Shown one piece after another: positions 46,869 through 59,826 of a stretch of DNA of 64,000 bases. The DNA comes from Apiospora phragmitis (lineage: Eukaryota > Ascomycota > Sordariomycetes > Amphisphaeriales > Apiosporaceae): contig JAQQWL010000011.1 of NCBI GenBank assembly GCA_038363925.1, positions 7,812,001 through 7,876,000 on the forward strand, read 5' to 3'. The notes beneath the pieces are model-generated. The model was not told the DNA's origin. It did not search any database and saw nothing but the letters and a program-made list of their open reading frames with translations. How positions within the stretch are numbered: position 1 is the first letter of the stretch; each line of letters starts with the position of its first letter. Made by a program: the position numbers and the translations under genes.

Positions 46869-49392
46869 TCAAGCTGAACGACAGAGCCTCCCGTTCTGCG
46901 AGTTCGGGTACCCATCCACGGCCTCGACCTCCCAGCCCTCGCTGCCCACCGTCGTGGGCGCCCAGAACAGATGCCACGGGTCCCAACTTTCTTTTACTTC
47001 CAACAGCCACGCGTAGTTGGACCCGAAGAAGGCTTGCTGCCACGCCGGCTCGCCGGGGTCCGCCTCGTTCATGTAGGCCCCCGCGCCCGGCGACACGTCC
47101 CGCAGCAGGCCCGTGCACCGCTGCATCCGCGCATCGCGGTCCCGCGCTTGCTGGCCCGTGAAGTTGTCGGGTTGCACGTCCATCAGCATCTGAGGAGAGT
47201 GAGCAAGTGGGAGTGGTTAACTATGTCGGTGGGTAAGTAGATTCAGGGAGCGGGGTGTGGCTGCGTCGAATAATATAGCCGGTGGAAGTCATTCGTGTTT
47301 TCACACGAGGACCAACCACTAGGTCTTGTCACTTTGAATAGGAAGGGAGGTACTGTAAACTGCACTTACGGCATGCATCAGGTTCTCCCTCCACGCGGGA
47401 TTCACGGCATTGTCCGCCCCGGGCCAGCCGGCCACCTCGCGCGTCGGCGACGTCAGCGTCGCGTGGAAGTAGAAGTTCTCGTCGTACCCGGCCTCGGTCG
47501 CCTTCCGGATCGCCGCCATGGTCGCGCCCCAGCGCGCGTCGTCTTCCCAGTTGGCCCGGGGCAGCAAGCGGGATCGGTACCTAATACAGTGTTTTCGCCA
47601 TCATTAGCATTACCATTCACCTCTCAGCAAAAATGTGAACAGTTCTTATTCTCAGGGGGCGGGGGCGGGGGGGAAAGGGTGTGGGCGAGGAATCGTGACT
47701 GAGCATGGGCTCCTCCCGCAAGTAGGTTGGACTTACCGCGTGTTGACGGGTTGGTCCCCCGTGCCGCCACGTCGAGAGGCGCCGTATACGCTCGGGTTCC
47801 CCGCCGCCGGATCGGCGTCTGCGGTGGTCAGGACACCCTCACGCCGCAGCGATGTGTACAAGGGCTGCATGATCCGGGAGACCTCGTCGCGGCTATGATT
47901 TAGGAAAGTGCTTGTCGTCGTGAAGCGGAAGCCGCCGCCGGACTGAGGGTAGATATAGCTGAAGCCCTGTCCACCGCCGCCCTCGATGATCCGGCCACAG
48001 AAGCGATAGTATAACCCCACGCCCGTCCAGAACGCGTCGGCGTTGCGTACTACGGCGGCGCCAGCGGTGGGTACCGAGGGATTGGAGGAGGAGGACAAGG
48101 TCAGGCTCAGGGAGGTGGTTGTCAGGTTGACGGGTGGATAGGCTTTGTACACGGCGGAGATGATGATGCCGTATGTTGCTTATTAAGGGTGGAAAGGAGG
48201 GTTAGCGAGTAATCCACACACAGCATGGATTCTTTCCTCCTAGGAGAAGGGGGCTCCGTCATCAAAGTTCTTGCTTACCTCCACCACCCCGCGCAAGGCG
48301 AAAAAGAGGTCCGGGTTTGTGAACGGATCCGCCGTGACATAGCGCCCGTCCGCCGTCACGACGCCCAGGGAGAGCACCTGGTCCGCGCCCAGCCCGAGCG
48401 TCGAGGACACCACCGAGTGGCCGCCGCCGCCCACCCAGCCGCCCACGCCGCCCACCGTGCTGCCGCCGGGCGACACCACGGTGATGCCGCCGTGCGCCGC
48501 CGCGAAGTTGGAGACTTCCCACGCCTCGACGCCGGTGCCGAGCCGCGCCGCCATGCCCGTGTAATTGCCGAGCGAGAACGTCGGGAGGTGCTGCGCGGCC
48601 TTCATGTGGTGGACCCAGATGCTGAGCGAGCCGGCGCCGACGGAGCGGCCGCCGAAGTCGTGGCCCGTGTTTCTATAGGTTAAGTAGCCATAGAGTTAGT
48701 TAACCGTCTTTCTTCGAAGCTGAAGATCACATTGCAAAGGGAGGATCGACTCGTCAGGCTTGTGCTGTTGCTGATGGTGTTGTTGGGTCTTACTTGATGA
48801 CCAACCGAATTCCCCTGTTTCTGGCAAAATTGACGGCCATCTGCACGTGCTTGGCCGTCGTGGCGTTCACCACGTACTCCGGGAAGCCGCCGCGGGTGCA
48901 TTCCTTCCCCTGCGTCTGCGTCTCGTTGGCAGCCGGGCAGGTGCTCCCCTGGGTCCACTGCGCCAGCTCCGTGAGCGGGTCGTCGAGCCAGAAGCGCGTG
49001 GACCGGGCATCCTGGAGCAGGAACTCGCACCGCGCCGCGTCGTAGGCGCGCTGCTCCGGATAGCACACGGCGCCCGCGGGCGTGGGCCGGAGCAGGGCGC
49101 CGTCGAGGGTGCGGTTGAGGCGCGTCCACTCCTCCGTTGGGGGCCAAAGGCCGTCGCCCGGGAAAACGCGGCATCGCTGCTCTTGCTCCGGCCGAGATGC
49201 GGTTGCTGTGGCTCTGTCGCCAAAGGCGATGGCGGAGAAGTCGCCTATGTCTTGCTCGGCGAGCTGGATCGAGTCGGCCACCAACCCGTCCAACAAGCCG
49301 TTGCTACTATCCTGAGTCGAAGGAGATGCAGCAAAAGCACCTAGGCTAAACGCCCTGAATAGAACAATGGCGATGGCGTTGATAGAAGACAT
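46869..49392 (-). CDS. Secreted FAD-linked oxidoreductase with BBE domain (one frameshift as sequenced)
   Basis: Five exons (49392-48794, 48672-48279, 48178-47737, 47580-47370, 47189-46869). Adding one G lost from the run at 48287-48290 gives 655 residues. A signal peptide is likely (IAIVLFRAFSLGAFAAS), so the enzyme should be secreted. The FAD-binding PCMH part carries VVNATTAKHVQMAVNFARNR, KNTGHDFGGRSVGAG, LGTGVEAWEVSNFAAAHGG, SPGGSTVGGVGGWVGGGGHS and LGLGADQVLS. The C-terminus ends with the berberine-bridge signature NYAWLLEVKESWDPWHLFWA. Relatives oxidise sugars, oligosaccharides or secondary metabolites; the substrate here is unknown. No biosynthetic cluster surrounds it. It converges on the proteasome gene. 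Confidence 0.9.
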
Positions 49393-50264
49393 TGTTATAA
49401 CCAGTATTAGTCACTACTGTTCTTTGTTCGTGTACCAATGCCCGTGGCCACGACGGTCTTGACCTCTGCGTCGTCTGAGCCCGACGACATGTCGTATATA
49501 TAGTATACACTCCTTTTTGCAGAGACAAGCAGTTTTCCTCCCGCCCCTTGTTCCCCTTGGCAACATGATCTCTCGCAAACCAGTGCAGTAATGTGTTAGA
49601 ACCTGCCCCTTATCCGGCTGTAGACCACGTCTAAGCCGTATCGTATCCATCAGCCATAGCGGGAGTTCTCAAGGAACAAATGGCGGAAGACGGGAGGTCA
49701 CCACCTTGATCACGAATAGTGCCCCTTTTAGGCAGGTGGGTTGAATAATCAGTTCAACAAGCCCTGGTTTCACGACAGGTTTGCCTCCCTCCCGGGCGCG
49801 GTAGCTGGTGCTGACTTGAGGTTTCATTCGCTGATGCTACCACACGGTCACGAGGCGTCCGCCTTCATGCGGATTAAATCACATACAACTGCAGACTTCG
49901 TGTGGGTGACCTAACCTGGTAAGGTAGGCAGTATCTGCGTTTCTTCAGGAACCAGAAACGTCAGCAATGCTTATCTAATCATTGTTCAGCCTGTACAAAT
50001 CTCAACACTGTTCTCATCAGATGTAGCGGTGATGGCTTGTTGCCGAACAGCTCTGCCGTCCTTAAGGTATGCCACCTTACACGGCATGGCGTAAATTCCC
50101 ATCCGAGATGAGTGCCCGGATCATCCGGGTCTGCCGTCTCTTCCGCGTTAGTATAGGGAATGGAAACAGATGGTAGTCATACATGGACAAATTCTTTTGC
50201 TACATAATTCATCGAACCTCTAATGGGGGTATCTCGGACAGGTAATATCGATATCTATACATGC
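49393..50264. other. Spacer between FAD oxidoreductase and POL5 genes
   Basis: About 870 bp. Includes the FAD oxidoreductase promoter (a TATATA stretch near 49495-49505) and the 3' end of POL5. No coding signal. Confidence 0.5.
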
Positions 50265-53200
50265 TCATGCCTTCGCGTTGCTAGCGTAGCCTTGACACCA
50301 ATTAATCCAATCTGTGAAGAAGGATGGCTGTATCCGTTTCCTCCCCAGAGTCCAATCGATCTGGGTTTGGGTGTAGACAGCCGCAGCCCGTTGGATGTTT
50401 TCCTTGTCGGCAGCGAACAGGCTGGATACGACCAACAAGCTTGTAGTCGATACCGCCCGGGCAAAGGCGTGTGTGCTATCCAGCGAGGCCTCTTCGTGGA
50501 TCTTTTGCAACAGTGTTATTTGCTTGCCAGAGTCGATCGTAGAACCTTCCGTATCCCCCGTCCCTTCTTGAATACCCTGGCAAAGTTAGAGAGAATGTCG
50601 GTCGCCTTCTTCCCGAGCTCCTTAGTCTGCGTCGTGCGGATGAGCCCGAGGAGTGGCAGAACCAGGTCGAATGCCAAGGGGTTATGCGCCTCCTTTTTAA
50701 GGTAGATATCCAAGAAATCCAGTACTCGATGCTTGAAATGAATCATCATTGCTCGAGCATCCTTCTTCTCCTTGCTCTTGTTGGTCTTCTGGGCCCGTTG
50801 TTTGAAGACCTCAACCAGCTTCTCATCTAACGCCATCATCTCCGAGTCTGTCATGTCGGCGTCATCATCAGAAGTTTCAGCATCGTTGTCCTGGTCGAGG
50901 CGATGGCTTCCCAAAACCTTTGCAAGAGCAACATCGAGATCGGCAATATCTTTCGCTTTAGCTTCATCGTAGTCCTCATCATCGTCATCATTCTCTTCAG
51001 CATTTGCATCCTCGCCATTCAAGGTGACGAACTCGACATCAGACCCAAGCTCTGAGATCTCGTCTTCGTTATCATCGACGTCCTCATCTTCACTTCCGCT
51101 TTCACCCGATTGCTCCGCGTCAGGCATGTCTTCGTCCTCGGCGTCGAAAAGAGCCTGCTGGCCCTTCATATTCTCTTCTGCTGCAAGGTGCTCGGTCAAC
51201 CCTTCGAGAGCATCCGCAGAGAGTTGCGGTGTGAATGCTTCGAAAACCTGCTGTGTGATCTGTCGCATCAAAGGGGACTGCCTGGAGACCATTGAAAGCA
51301 GGATTTCAACCAACAGAGATGAAGCCGCAGCATCAGTCTCCTTCAACTTCTCCGAGCACTGCTTCAAGTCCTCCAAGGTAGTAAGGGCATCGGCATCGCC
51401 GTCATATAGCTGCAGGATGGTGATGGCATAAAGCAGTGCGAGACTAAGAGAGGGGCTGCTTTCCGAACCCTCCTTTTGGCTCTGCTTGGTCAGCTTCTGC
51501 AGAGTCTTCAAGGCAGTTTTGCGCTCAGCTTCCAGATCCGCACTCATATTGACTGCAGTTGGTTCTACAGTGACCACTGCGTCACACAAGAAACGATAAT
51601 CCGAATGGCGCTTTGTCAGCTTTGCGAGCGCAGATGACAGTCGGTTGCGGAAGATTTGTCGAGTCTTGTCAGAAAGTTCAGGGGAGAGATTGGCCGAGCT
51701 AGAGTACGAGTTCTTCACCAACTCTTCAAGCGTAATTTTCAGCACCGCGTCTTGGTCCCGTTGCAAATCGCCTGATTCCTCTTCCGATGACTGTCTTCGA
51801 ACGCACATAAAGAAGACGTATCCAGCAAACACTTGGCGACACTTCTCTACCCCATCTTGCCTATTTGCTTGTCAGTAGCTATACTCGTATATGGTTAATG
51901 ATATAAACTCACTCTTTGACGACAACAACAGGGTCTCGCAGGAATTTGAGAACAGCCTTAACATTGTCAGATGTGACATATTGAAGAATCTTCTCCACGG
52001 TGCTCTGGTGTGTTTGTTGGTCAAAGTCATAAGCACCATTCTTGCCGAGGAGCTCTTCCAAGATGGGCAATAGGGTGACCGGTTCTGTCTCCACGATGCC
52101 CTCAACAATCTTCAGCGATTTAGTAGCTGCTCGGTGAAGGTATCGGTCCTCTTTAGCTGATTGGTTTATCAGACATCTCATCAGATTCTTCGAGAACAGG
52201 GCCTTGATTGGGCTGTTTGACTTTTGTGCGGAGAATGCCTGTAGGAACCTCTGGAAAATCATCAAGCCACGGAATTTCTGTTGCTCGGTAGCGTTTTTGG
52301 AAAACAAACCATCTATGGTTGTTAGAAGAGAGTTCTAGCCACAAACAGAAAAGGGAGCAGACTCACCATCAATCACCGTGCTCCAAAAGAGCTTCAAGTC
52401 GCCAGCATCATTTGATTTGCTCTTCTTGACACGCTCGACGAAGTATGCTAGGATCAGGTCCCATACGAAATGTAGTTGCGCATTCCAGCTGCCCGACTTG
52501 GCCTTGATTATCACAGCTTCTTTAGCGCCATCGTCTTGCTTCAAATTGTCCTTGAGCACATTTGCGAGTTCAGGCAAGCTCTTGGTGGCCAAGGGGTGGC
52601 TCCATGGTTTTGAGGGCATCTTCATTTCTGGGTAGCAGGTTGTAGCCCCAAGCCAGAGGCCAACGCCCTCAGCTGTTTTCCCCAAGCCAATCTTGATTAG
52701 CTGCTGAATTGTTTCGCTGGCCCTTGCCTCGCCCATCTGCGGCAATGTCTCGACAATGAGCCAGACACATTGTGAGCGCAACCATACTTTCTTGTTGGCC
52801 AAATCCAGCAGAAGACCCATGACCTTGGACCACCTGGAATCATCACTGCCAAATAGCACCTTCGACTCGATGAAGCACTGCAAGCCAAACAACTGCCCAT
52901 AGTATAGATCCCTCTCTTCTTGTCCCGGTAAAGCCCCATTGGGCTTGGTCTTCTCCAGGAGGATGTCCAACACAGTAGCGAATGGCAAGCCTGGGAACTT
53001 CGTCTTGCTCAGAGCATTAGGACCAAAGAGCTGGGCGAGTATTTCTGTCAGTACGAGACTGAATCCCACTCTTGATGCATTGCGGGAACTGGCGAGGCCT
53101 CGGAATAGGCGCTTCTCGAGATGTCGCTCGAGGACGGATTCTTCACTCGCAAGGAGACCGGTAATGACAGCATCTGCAGCTGCAATGCGCTCAGCGCTGT

Positions 53201-53414
53201 CGAGGCTACCGAGAAGATCATAGACATGGGCCTCGCGTTTTCGTTCGTCGTTGGTGGTTACTTGGGCAGAGAAGGGAGATTTGTCGAGATCAAGGTTGAC
53301 GGCTCCATCAGCGGGAGTTTGTTGCGAGGCCTGGTGGCTATCTTTTGACTTCTTGCGAGACGGTTGAACATCGTTGGAGTTGTTCCTAGCACCTCTCTTC
53401 CGTTTGTTTCCCAT
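50265..53414 (-). CDS. POL5: POL5 / MYBBP1A-type nucleolar protein (one frameshift as sequenced)
   Basis: Called DNA polymerase V by history; in yeast it is an essential nucleolar factor for ribosomal RNA synthesis and ribosome assembly. Three exons (53414-52367, 52312-51913, 51860-50265). Restoring one G lost at 50562-50564 gives 1014 residues, near yeast Pol5 (about 1020). The first 40 residues are basic (MGNKRKRGARN, SRKKSKDS), fitting a nuclear signal. The body is helical repeats: FSLVLTEILAQLFGP, EERDLYYGQLFGLQCFIESK, LPPLL-type segments and EDRYLHRAATKSLKIVEGIV. A strongly acidic stretch (SEDEDVDDNEDE and ENDDDDEDYDEAKAKDI) lies near residues 660-740, then DSEMMALDEKLVEVFKQRAQ. The corrected frame ends at YASNAKA. 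Introns are 52-54 bp with TAG acceptors. Confidence 0.92.
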
Positions 53415-56222
53415 ATTGACTGATGTTCGGGGTCCAATGGGCGGATTTGACGTGACGATGCTGCACTTGCAGTAATTTTCATGGGTATCGACTATCACTA
53501 TCGTAATGCTATGGATAAGACCAGCTGCTCTCAACTTTTTTTTTTAATTTTGCCGGCCCTTACCACCCGCTGATAGCTTCCGGGGGTCTCCACCTGCCCC
53601 TCCATTGCCAGATTGCCCAATGCTCATCGCCTGGCTGTTGCTAGCTACCCCTAATAACTAGCCCTGCTGGAGTAATAGCGAAGGTTACGGAATGGAGATC
53701 ATGTTTCCACGATGTGAGTAACAAGCGATATATACTGTATGGGCCTCAAACCCAGCTCGTGGGACGACTGCTGTATGTGGCCGGCACTATTGACCTCGTC
53801 ATCATATACGAAATGACTCGGTGGTTTCCGTGTGGATGTGTTTGTACCATCAGTTGCCTAGGAGAATCGAAGTTTTTTTTTGGGCGGCGTCCTCAATTTT
53901 TCTTTTCCCACATGGAGATGAATGGGGCTCTGGATATGTACCAAAGGATACGGCTATGGATGGAGTCGGTCGAATTTGTCACGAATCTTAATACAGACTC
54001 CTCTTGCCCCCTAAGGAACAACCGAAACAGAGCTCCAGTCGAAGAAAAATCCAGAAGCAAGCAAGCATAAGCTGTGTTCGAGCTCAAGATTGCGGTTGCC
54101 TCCAGGGTCCTAGTAAGGGGCAAAAAAGAGTTCTCGAGGAAGGAATGCCGGCCTACCGGACGCAGCAACATCTATGAATATAGTAGTATGGAGTTAGTGG
54201 GCAAAGTGCTTTGACTGTTGGAACCACAGGCTCCAGCAACTGTTGTTTGGTCAGCCTCGAGTCAAGCAAGGCAAACCGGAGACGATCAGTGAGACTATTA
54301 CGACGTTGAACGTCAATGCTAAAACACGTTATTGAGCTCTTCATCCCTATATGATTTCGCACCGTACCTACAACTGTCTCTCAATGTAAGACTCGACCAG
54401 TTGCTTTTCTAGGCAGCCGGAGTCAGAAACAAGGGACTGGCCTCCGCCATCTTCCGTGATGGCTGCGGATAGTAGTATTAATACTACCCAGGCCGAGATT
54501 GAGTGGTACTTGATCAGCGTGCCAACCGACGGTGACTGGCCATAGAAACAGCCGTCAGGCCGTCCGTCCTCTTAACCGCCAGAGCTGACGGAAGGATCGT
54601 AGACCCTGCTCAGCTCTGCAGGTGACTGCAGAAAGGCTTGCCCGGCTTCGGTTTAGCCTCGTCTCGTGACTTCGCGAGCAGAGCTGACCAGGGACCACCA
54701 AATGTTTACTCATACGCGTAAGGCCTGAGAATTGTTTACTTGACGCCTTTACCCCTCATTTGCAGCATAAAGCCTGCTGGGCTGCGCAGTGGACTGGGGG
54801 GGATCTCAACCCTTCCCCATATGCGCTCCACTGTTCCTTGCTGAACATCAAACACAAGGACCATCACAAGGACGCCAGAGGGATCCGTTTCGCAGGACCA
54901 TCGTGCATCTGGATGAGACCATGCCCTTTATGCCGTGAAGCAGACGGCACCGGCCTTTGCACCAAGCCCAATAGACAAACTAGGTGGCGGGATGTCGGAG
55001 CTCGTAGGGATTGAGCTACTTGCCGGATGAGGAGATCAAGCTGACTATCTCAGTTTACCTGAGGAGCTGAGAAGCTGCTGAGACCCGCGAAGCGAGGGGT
55101 AATAGGCCAATTGACGGCTCCCATTGGACATCGGCTTGTTTCCACCCAACCTTCACCAGCTTGCTTTTCATGCGCTCTGCGTAAGGATCGGAACTGTAAT
55201 CCTATCAGCCCAAGCCGTTGCGGTCGAACCGCAGATGGCGGTCAGCAGATTTGTCTGGAGCATAGCCGCTTGAGACAGACGTGTCCTGCATGTCGTCCGG
55301 TCTGCATCTGGTTGCTATCGTCGTGTATGCCAGCCAACATGTAAACAATCAACAAACGAAACACACAATAACAGGACTGGATCTCGATACCCTCTAGTTG
55401 CGGTGAAGCGCCGGTCCTATACGACGCCATTCCCTGATTTTCTACCTCGCAAGAATGGCCTTGATACGATACCAGTGAGATCACGAGATGCCAGAATGGG
55501 ACAAAGATTACTATGGGATTCTGAAATGAAAAATGACGATTGTTTTGTGCGCCAACCCGAGGGTCGCGCCGAAGATCAGTAGGCCGGTCCGGGAAACTTG
55601 GTCTGAACTCAGGCGAATGACGTCGGCCACCACTCCATGAGATCGGAATACAGGACGGGTGATCGAAGCTTGCGCCCTGGCTTCCATGAACCATCGACGC
55701 TGTCTGGCTGCCACGCGAGACGCTATTTGCTTTGGAGTGATATCCATTTTAGAACATTTCCCGAACGAAAATTGTTGCTTGTCAAATGAATGGAAACCGG
55801 CTTGATCCTTGGGGTTTTTGCCTGGCGGTTTTTTTCTTCTTCATCGCTCCGGCCAGCTTGCTGGTCTCAGCGCAGGTGGTGTGAAGGGCCAAATCTCCAG
55901 ACCAGGCTGAGGCCTGTCGTTCATCTTCATCTCTGGGTAGAACATTATTGTTCTTCCCTACCCGGCCGCCTCATAAGCGCCCATTTATGCCTCTATTTCC
56001 AGGATCGGGCCCAAGGTGATTTTCTCCGACGCGGCTCGGGCTACAATCAAATTTGAGCCATGGAGCTTTGCGCTTGTGTCTTCCAATCACACAGAGACAC
56101 ACCGAATATTTGATAATATTTGATTTCCGCTCAGGGCAGTGGGAGACCTCGGTCTGTCTTCTCATCCCATCGGCCAGCACATCGGCTTCGGTATTCCCTT
56201 ATGTTCCATGCCCTACTGCTGT

Positions 56223-56305
56223 AGCCCTGAACATAACATAAATATCGTAACAAAACATACTCAACATAACATAATATTGCAGCAGCAGCACAACATAACA
56301 AAAAA
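56223..56305. repeat. A+T-rich ACATAA-type imperfect repeat
   Basis: Several copies of AACATAACATA with spacing variation, interrupted by a short CAG repeat (56282-56290). Confidence 0.6.
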
Positions 56306-59300
56306 CTAAATCAGTCACTATGTGTTGGCAGTCCGCTCCGCATACACTCTGTTCTGGAGGCTGTGCGGTGATTGGGCCGGATGCGCACCATGTAAACAAC
56401 GGTAACCATGCATGTCTACCATGTCTGCCATGAGCATTGTCAAACGTCGGCCAAGAACGTAAGCTGTAGGAGCTGTGACTGCAACCAAGTATGGTGCAGG
56501 TAACTAGGATCCGGAATGGGAAGTTCTGTGCAGGCTACTGCATGTCTACTGCATGTCTGCTGCACGCTCTTCCCATTGCTTCCGTTTTCGGGTCACCTTG
56601 GTCACTTGTCATCTGGTGCCATTCGGATGGCAGGATGGAGTGCCCTTTATCCTTACGAGGTTACGGGCTACCGGGCGACTTTCTGACGCTGCTGCAGGGC
56701 TTCTGCAACCAGAAAGCCAAATCACCACCATCGTCGTGCATTCCTCGCACTGCACGGCATGGCCACCGGGGGTTTCCCTGCACGATGCCCCATCCCAGCA
56801 TATAGCTGCCGGGGTGATGCTTATTCACACAGCAACCAAGGAGGAACCGTTTCTAAAAAGAAGCAGTGATTCGGCGAACCACACCAGGCCGCACCCGCTC
56901 AATCTCCAGAAGTCTGGTACTGTTACTGTTAAACAGAAACACTGTTTTTTTTTCCATGTCAATGCTTTCGACGCTTCGCTGCTTTCGACGAAGAAGCGAG
57001 TTTCAGGCCTGCAGAAAAGCTCTTCCACGGTGCGATTGATTCCCACAGGGCTGGTCAGTCAATCATTCGACCCCTTAGTGCACAGTATCTTACAAGACAG
57101 AAAGTATATACATCGGGGATATATGTAACTCAGCCGTTCGGCATTTTGGACCATCGAACTGTAGGTACGGTGCGGTAAATGGGAAAGGCTTCCGGCTCCG
57201 CAAGTACTCAGACTTGTAAGCCCAAGCCCGTTCCAGGCCTGCGACAACGGGACTGTGTAATTTGCAATATTGAAGGGTCCGGAACCCGTTGGACCCCTGA
57301 AGCATCCGGATGAGGTTATCGTCACTCGTTGAGAAATTTCACGTGTGGGTGGGATTGGATGTCTCACGATATGATGAGAGCTGTTGGACTTGCATCACGG
57401 CATTCCTGGTCTAGCGAGATGATGTTGGCTCGGAGGCAAGCTTCATTCCTTGAGGGCAGCCGGGGCTCTCGCGTTCGAGAACACCGCCCCCGGAAACTCA
57501 TGAGACATTGAAAGCTGAAAGCTTGCATTGGCGCTGAACGAACGCCTGGGTTGGGCGGGCGTGTTCCATCCAGTTGGTTCAAGGGCTTAGCTCCTGTCGC
57601 CGTCGTCTGGCTTCGGGTGCAAGTGAAGGACGCCGTGCTATTCGTCTGCCAGACCGACTTTTGTGTCCCGTTAGCATACTGAAAGTTAATATATCTCGAA
57701 ACAACCTGCTCGAATCGCTTGGGCTCCTAAGCACCTAAGCCCTTCGTCTCAGCCGCTGAAAAACCCCAGACCACAGGTTAGACCAGAAATACTTACATGT
57801 AAGCCGATCACCGATGTAAGCCCAGGTGACCAGCCCTCAGACGAACGAGCTGCACGATCCTGCTGGGGTATTTCCCAAAGCGGAAGTAGCCCTTAGCCCA
57901 CAAAGCGGCGCTTGGCGATCGTTCTGCTTCTTCTGGCTGTCGCCATTCTGGTCGCCTTCTACCACTAGTATCTGAGTATCTGTCTGTACGTATTGTATGC
58001 AGTGTGCACCTGCAAGCTCTTCTGCAAGGGCGAGAGTATGCAAAAGCCTAATGCCCGCCTACCGAAACAAGCCGTGGAGGAATTCTGGTTTGACACAAAT
58101 AGTTCAAGAGCCAATTTTGGCAGTCCGGGTCTAAAGGGATGGATTAGAAATAGAAGCCGGCGTCGAGCCTGACTTGGGTCGGCGATTCCCATTAATATTT
58201 GTAAAGTACATGCAGGCCTGGTCGTGCCCTGGAGCTGAGGTTATCTCTAGTGTGAGCTCACCCAGCAACGCCTTCCATGAGTCCGCAATCGCGACATAAC
58301 TTGCATATAATGCTTGCAGTCTTTGTGAACGGCAATGGCGGAGTGAATACGGAGTACGCTGCTGCTGTCCCGAATACAAGGCAGCTGCACTCACTAAAAG
58401 TCCTCGGCGTCGAAGGCAAAGAAAAAAAAAGTCTCAAAGACAGGGAAACTGGATATTGTCTCACAAATTTATGTAGCCTTTTTCTTCTTCTTCTTTTCTT
58501 TCTTGAATCCCACCGGTCCGACAAGGTACACAGAAGTCGAGCGTGAATGCATCGGTGATCTGACGAGATGTATTGCGTGATCTAGCAACAAGAATTCTGG
58601 GTACTCGTACCGTAGATCTGGGCAGCCGGTGTCTACAGCCGAGCCTCGCACTGCCAGACTGCACTCCATCGCCGGGTTGGGCGGGCAGGTAACGGATTAG
58701 GAAATGAACTGGCAGCATGAAACCTGCCTGCTTGACGGACAAGGTTTCAAGGACAGACTGACAGGACGACATGGCGCCGCTATTCGTCAGCGTCAGCCGA
58801 GTTGATGCGAGTCCTTGAATCCGGGCTGTGACCTCTAATCCAGGGCTACAGTGCATTGGTCCGGGGGTGTGCAATGGGGGGCACAATGGCACGCATTACT
58901 GCATCGGGCGCTTGTAGCTGTTAGTGGTAACAGCTGGAATGGCCAATTCAGGTTTTTGGCAGTGGTTGTAACAACCAAGATGATGTAACCAGCTCCCGCT
59001 CTCTGTTTCCTGGGAGCATGGCACGTAGGCGAGCCCCAGACAGTGGGCAATTGACAATTGGGATAGCGTAGCATTTTACCACCTAGTGAGGAAACGCCTG
59101 GTTCCACAGGGTTGCAAGTTGCAAGACCAGCGTTTAGCGGGGTTTGCTAGCCCGATGGATGGGCCATTCTTAGAAGTTGCTATTAGCAGCAGCAGCGTCA
59201 AGCGTCAGGAACAGGTACCGTCACCCATGGCAGGGAGCACGCATGCCATGCCCATTGATGGAGCCCATGCCCAGCTGGGGCTTGCTTCCACCCAGCACCC

Positions 59301-59812
59301 CTCCCTATCCCACCCACCAGCGATTAGGCCCCCCCCCCGGCCCCTGTAGGTGACAGCGGTTGAAAACGCAACTAGCGTTTGCTTCTGTCTGCTCAGTAAA
59401 TAAGTACGTTGTAGCACTACAGTGCACACCAAATTGCCCCTGACAACGCTGTCCCAGGCGTTTTTTCCTGTGCTGAGCAGCAACTGTCTCTGCTCTCCAC
59501 CCTACTGTCCCAGGCCGTCCAACAAAAGGCACGGTTGCCCACGGTCACTTTTGTAAGTTTCCCTTTCCTCACTCATCCGGCCTTGAAGTCGACAAGCTTC
59601 GCCCTACCCCCGTGCCGCCTTTCCCTCCGCCAAAGCACACTAGACACGATCTTTTGGGGTGGACGTGTTCCGCATAATCGGAAAACCAGAGAAAAAGAGA
59701 GAGCCTATCGTCCATCGTGGTGGTGGTTTCCTTGACTTGATCCTGATTGGACGTGTGTCTTGGTCCCGCAGTTCGCCATATCGACTTCCGTGGTTGTGTG
59801 AACCAACGTGCT

Positions 59813-59826
59813 ACGCGTGAGCCAAT
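59813..59826 (+). promoter_or_regulatory. MCB-like ACGCGT next to CCAAT box upstream of CDC25
   Basis: ACGCGT at 59813-59818 is followed four bases later by CCAAT at 59822-59826. MCB sites drive G1/S genes in fungi. The pair is about 800 bp before the CDC25 start, so the link is tentative. Confidence 0.3.

Noticed and set aside
56553..57128. 191-codon frame in the 7.2-kb gene-free region
   Set aside because: Overlaps several other chance frames, no recognisable domain or consistent codon pattern.
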